DNA of 64,000 nucleotides from Globodera rostochiensis (Eukaryota; Nematoda; Chromadorea; Rhabditida; Heteroderidae): NCBI GenBank assembly GCA_018350325.1, contig JAEVLN010000005.1, positions 3,875,535 to 3,939,534 of the forward strand, read 5' to 3'. Shown piece by piece: positions 60,647 to 64,000 of this stretch (position 1 is its first letter; each line of letters starts with the position of its first letter). The notes under the pieces were generated by a model. It saw only the letters and a program-made list of their open reading frames with translations, ran no database searches and was not told where the DNA came from. The position numbers and the translations under genes were made by a program.

Positions 60647-63600
60647 ATGTCGGGAAGAATCCGCTCCAGTCTTGGAGCCGCTCTGAAGGCCCTTCGCACG
60701 CATATCGGCGAGGTAGCCAACATCTTGCAGAAAGAAATGGACGATGAGGTGCTGTACCGACTGCGATTGGTGACGGCCCAACTCAACGCCTCGATCGCCC
60801 GGGTGGAGGGCTACAACGAGAAGTGGTGCCAAATAATCGACGGCCTCGAGGGGGAGGCCAAAGAAGCGGAGGAGGCGATTTACGCCACATTCCCCCCACG
60901 GCCGCTTGCCGATCTGACACGAGGGGACGAACTGCTGTTGGCCAACCGCCCGTTTTTGGAGCAGTGCGAGGTGGCCCACGACACGCTGGTCATGGCCTCC
61001 ACCACCCTGGACGAAAATTCGTCTTCGAGACCCGAGTCGCGCGAGTCAAGCATCCGACACACCGGGAATAACAACGGACCAGCCGACGCCGAGGATCCGG
61101 TCGACGACGACCCATCACCGGAGCTCGGAGCCAGGATCCGGAATTTGCGATTCGACAACACCCAGCCATTGCCCAATCAACCCCGGACCAGAACCTCTCT
61201 CCCAGCGGTACAGCCGAGAGTCAAGCTGCCGCCGATCCGTCTGCCGAACTTCTCGGGAGACCCGAAGGACTGGCCGACCTTCTGGCAAATTTTCTCCTCC
61301 GCCGTCGACTCCGAGCCGAGCTACGACAACGTCTTGAAGATGAGCCACCTGTTGTCCCTGCTGGACAAATCCGTGCTGAATGTCGTCGCCGGATATCTCC
61401 CCACCAATGACAACTACCCACGTGTTGTCGATCTGTTGAAGCGCCGGTTTGGCGACCCCCGGGCGCTGAAGGAGTCACTCCAGGCCGAGCTATGCCACCT
61501 CCCAGTTGCCGGAGATTCGGTTGCGAGCCTGCGGAAGTTCCACGACGTCATCGAACGAGTTTGCCGCCAGCTGGCCGACCACGGGATCAAGGACGACACG
61601 TGGGTCGTCTTTGCCATAAAAGAGAGACTGCCGCGAGGAGTTCTCGCCGAATTAATCAAAGAGGAACGCCGACTCGGCCGCGACTGGAACAGCGACTCGT
61701 GGAGGAGAGAGCTGGATCAGCTCATCTCGGTAAAAGAAGAGGTCCAAAGATGCCGAAGTGTCCGAGAGGAAGACAACCACCCCCCGCGACGAGACCATCG
61801 ACCATTCAAGCCGCATCCCGAAACGACGCGCACTTTCGCCGTCATGAACCGCGGTGGTCGGGACGGACCGCGCTGCTCACTCTGTGAAGGTCGACACAAA
61901 CCAAGCAAATGCCAGAGATTCGGCAACCCGCAAGCGCGGAGTGACCGCCTCAAGGAGCAAAACCGATGTCTGAATTGCCTCCTAGAGGGACACCGCCCCA
62001 ACGACTGTCCATCCGACCGCAGATGCAGTCGATGTCAAGGAAGACATCATTTCCTCGTCTGTTTTGCCCGGGACAACGTCGCGCCGCCCAACCGCCGGAA
62101 CGTGCGACCGCCACCGACCCGGCAACCGTACCAAGCCATGCCAGTCGCAACTCGCGCAAACCCAAACCGCCGGTTCCCGCCCAGCCGAGGACCTACCCAA
62201 GCACATCCGGTTATGGAGCAACGGAGCCAGGTCGAAAGCGAACGACCCAACGAACCGACACCCGCTGGGGCAGCCACCGGAGATGTACTGGTCGCCGCCG
62301 CGGTCGGCCTCCCAAGGAAAAAGCCATTCGCCTATTTGATGACTAAGAAGCTATTAGTCTCGGCCCGAGGGCGGAAGCAACAGATCCCCGTCTTCGTTTT
62401 CTTTGACTCCGGCAGTCAGACGAGTTTCATCTCCAGCCGACTGGTCGACCAACTGCAGCCGCCACGTGGCCACGGGATTGACCAGCTCGAAATTCACGGA
62501 TTCGGAGGAGCCGATCAGGATCCCTTAAACATCCAATCGCCAACCTACGCCGTCCAGATACAGAGGGAAAACGGAAAATGGGAAGAAATGATCCTCAACC
62601 GAACCAAGGAAATCTCGACGGCGTTCGAGATGGTCGAGTGGGGCGGGGATGGAGACACCGACGCGATGACTGAGGGACAGAGCGCATTCGAGTACACGAA
62701 GGAAAAGCCGGACATCATGATCGGAATCCGCCAATTTTGGCGGTTTTTCATAGCCAAAGAGGGAGAAGTCGCCCCTGGACTATTCTTGATCCGAACGATC
62801 TTCGGAACAGTGATCGGAGGCGAGACGGAACTCGGACGGTCACCCGAGCAGGGCAACTCTCTCTCCTTGATGGCCATCCACCCCAGCAACCGCGAGTACA
62901 TGCCGACCCCAAACGCAGTCGAGGAATTCTGGAACCTGGAGTCAATCGGAATCCGGGAAGACCCGGCCCAAGATGATGATGCCACGGCACTTCAACTTTT
63001 GGAGCGGTCCATCCAGCAAAAGGAAGATGGACGATACTCGGTCCGGTGGCCATGGAAGGAGCAAAGCCCGCCACTTGACTCAAATTTCCGCATGGCATTC
63101 AGCCGACTGGGATCCATTCTCGCCAAAATGCAAGGGAGCGACGTGCTCAAGAAGTACGACGAGACGATACGCGAACAGCTCAACCAGGGCATCATCGAAG
63201 TGGCATCCCGAAAGCCGCAAGCGCTCGAGCACTTCTTGCCTCACCATGGGGTCGTGACGCACAAATTGCGAATTGTCTACGACGCCAGCGCGCACCGACG
63301 AGGAAGTCCGTCGTTGAACGACTGCCTCTACCGCGGGCCAATACTGCTGCCGGACCTGGCGGGACTACTGCTCCGCTTCCGCTGTCCAAAATTTCCTGTA
63401 CTGGCAGACATTCAAGCCGCGTTCTTGATCATCGGACTGGAACCGGAAGAACGAGAGGTCTGCAAATTCCTGTGGGTCCGAGACCCGAACAAGCCACTGA
63501 CCGCCACCAACATGACCGTCTACCGGTTCTGCCGAGTGCCCTTCGGCATCATTTGCAGCCCAACAGTTTTGGCCGTGGTGATTCGACACCACCTGCACAA

Positions 63601-63835
63601 GTTCGGAGACGAGGCCGTGGCCATGTTCGACAACCTGTACGTCGACAATCTGCTGATCGAATGCGAGACGATTGAAGAAGCTAAACGGCGTTGCAAACGG
63701 GCGAAGGACGTGTTCGCCAACGCCCGGATGAACCTGCGAGAGTTCATCTCCAGTCTCGTCGACCGCCGCTTTCAGCCACCGACGGTTCCGTCGACCAACA
63801 GTCGTGACCGCCGTTTTCGGACACTCACCGTTTAA
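60647..63835 (+). CDS. BEL/Pao LTR-retrotransposon gag-pol, truncated in RT
   Basis: One 1062-codon frame. Residues 1-180 are a coiled-coil gag start. About 185-340 match the DUF1759-type gag domain ([15 protein letters not shown]). Three CCHC-like knuckles lie at about 409, 441 and 460. An aspartic protease (DUF1758-type) has [12 protein letters not shown] at about 587. BEL/Pao-type sequence follows ([14 protein letters not shown]). RT starts with RIVYDASA and has [13 protein letters not shown] at about 918 and YVDN at about 998. The second Asp of the usual YxDD is Asn. At REFISS (about 63750) the homology ends and the frame enters leader-repeat sequence (LVDRRFQPP...) to a stop. RNase H and integrase are missing, so it cannot be autonomous as assembled. 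Confidence 0.9.
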   Translation: MSGRIRSSLGAALKALRTHIGEVANILQKEMDDEVLYRLRLVTAQLNASIARVEGYNEKWCQIIDGLEGEAKEAEEAIYATFPPRPLADLTRGDELLLANRPFLEQCEVAHDTLVMASTTLDENSSSRPESRESSIRHTGNNNGPADAEDPVDDDPSPELGARIRNLRFDNTQPLPNQPRTRTSLPAVQPRVKLPPIRLPNFSGDPKDWPTFWQIFSSAVDSEPSYDNVLKMSHLLSLLDKSVLNVVAGYLPTNDNYPRVVDLLKRRFGDPRALKESLQAELCHLPVAGDSVASLRKFHDVIERVCRQLADHGIKDDTWVVFAIKERLPRGVLAELIKEERRLGRDWNSDSWRRELDQLISVKEEVQRCRSVREEDNHPPRRDHRPFKPHPETTRTFAVMNRGGRDGPRCSLCEGRHKPSKCQRFGNPQARSDRLKEQNRCLNCLLEGHRPNDCPSDRRCSRCQGRHHFLVCFARDNVAPPNRRNVRPPPTRQPYQAMPVATRANPNRRFPPSRGPTQAHPVMEQRSQVESERPNEPTPAGAATGDVLVAAAVGLPRKKPFAYLMTKKLLVSARGRKQQIPVFVFFDSGSQTSFISSRLVDQLQPPRGHGIDQLEIHGFGGADQDPLNIQSPTYAVQIQRENGKWEEMILNRTKEISTAFEMVEWGGDGDTDAMTEGQSAFEYTKEKPDIMIGIRQFWRFFIAKEGEVAPGLFLIRTIFGTVIGGETELGRSPEQGNSLSLMAIHPSNREYMPTPNAVEEFWNLESIGIREDPAQDDDATALQLLERSIQQKEDGRYSVRWPWKEQSPPLDSNFRMAFSRLGSILAKMQGSDVLKKYDETIREQLNQGIIEVASRKPQALEHFLPHHGVVTHKLRIVYDASAHRRGSPSLNDCLYRGPILLPDLAGLLLRFRCPKFPVLADIQAAFLIIGLEPEEREVCKFLWVRDPNKPLTATNMTVYRFCRVPFGIICSPTVLAVVIRHHLHKFGDEAVAMFDNLYVDNLLIECETIEEAKRRCKRAKDVFANARMNLREFISSLVDRRFQPPTVPSTNSRDRRFRTLTV

Positions 63836-64000
63836 ATCGACTACCTGTATCGTCTACCGACTTTTGGCCCTCGACCGTTCCTTCGACCAACAGTCTATCG
63901 TCGNNNNACCGCCATTAGACTACCACCCGTTCCGACGGCTGTCACTTTCGCCGATTGACGTTTTCGGCGACCGTATCTAGTCGTGCGTCAACTATCGTTT
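63755..64000 (+). repeat. Second copy of BEL/Pao leader repeat, with assembly gap
   Basis: From GTCTCGTCGACCGCCGC onward the sequence follows the order of 60400-60590 (GCCACCGACGGTTCCGTCGACC, CACCCGTTCCGACGGCTGTC, TCGCCGAT, GGCGACCGTA, TCTAGTCGTGCGTC) with about 10-15% differences by eye. Four Ns at 63904-63907 mark a gap. It is either the start of a second element or a chimeric join. Confidence 0.85.

Noticed and set aside
59978..60979. 333-codon minus-strand frame
   Set aside because: Arg/Gly/Trp-rich shadow of the GC-rich leader array, opposite the BEL/Pao gag start.

Overview
The window is eukaryotic and most likely from a nematode. It shows very short introns (40-64 bp, GTGAGT...TTTACAG), AT-rich spacers, the 5' half of an 18S rRNA gene, a free SPRY-domain gene, FLYWCH genes and a BEL/Pao retrotransposon. 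SPRY genes and expanded secreted gene families fit a plant-parasitic cyst nematode (Heteroderidae). That placement is an inference, not something the sequence proves.

The main feature is one multigene family repeated from about 5.5 kb to 57.1 kb on both strands, here called the GEGWW family. I count eleven two-exon copies, one truncated copy and five relics. Each intact copy encodes a signal peptide, a conserved GEGWW block, a linker made of 1-5 polar repeats (IEPNSTDQNPPLTESDHS type), and three divergent tandem helix-turn-helix-like modules. Two modules are in exon 1 and the third is in exon 2, behind an intron at the same codon in every copy. Several copies have gained or lost modules in frame. 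Most carry an upstream homology block with the core TGTGGGCTGTCATTTATT, and orphan copies of that block mark lost genes. I do not recognise the family. A secreted protein with three DNA-binding-like modules is my main candidate for an undescribed system.

Layout. 0-1 kb: 18S rRNA, minus strand. 1.8-2.4 kb: four-exon SPRY gene. 3.0-4.4 kb: broken Polinton/virus-type family-B DNA polymerase. 4.8-36 kb: GEGWW copies 1-11 with MITEs, minisatellites and transposase relics (MULE-like, Merlin, SF1 helicase). 36.7-43.7 kb: Polinton-type integrase remnant, then a near-perfect 2.4-kb inverted repeat. Each arm carries three overlapping small virus-like genes and a FLYWCH zinc-finger gene, and the left arm also has AGGTGAA-iterated terminal inverted repeats. 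46-57 kb: GEGWW copies 12-17, a 1.6-kb hAT-type nonautonomous element with a perfect 8-bp target duplication, and a hAT transposase end. 59.7-64 kb: BEL/Pao element with a 49-bp leader array, gag, zinc knuckles, protease and part of RT. It then breaks into a second copy of the leader array containing four Ns.

The transposons, minisatellites and repetitive linkers give many sites for unequal exchange. The window reads as a fast-evolving accessory region built around a secreted-protein array.
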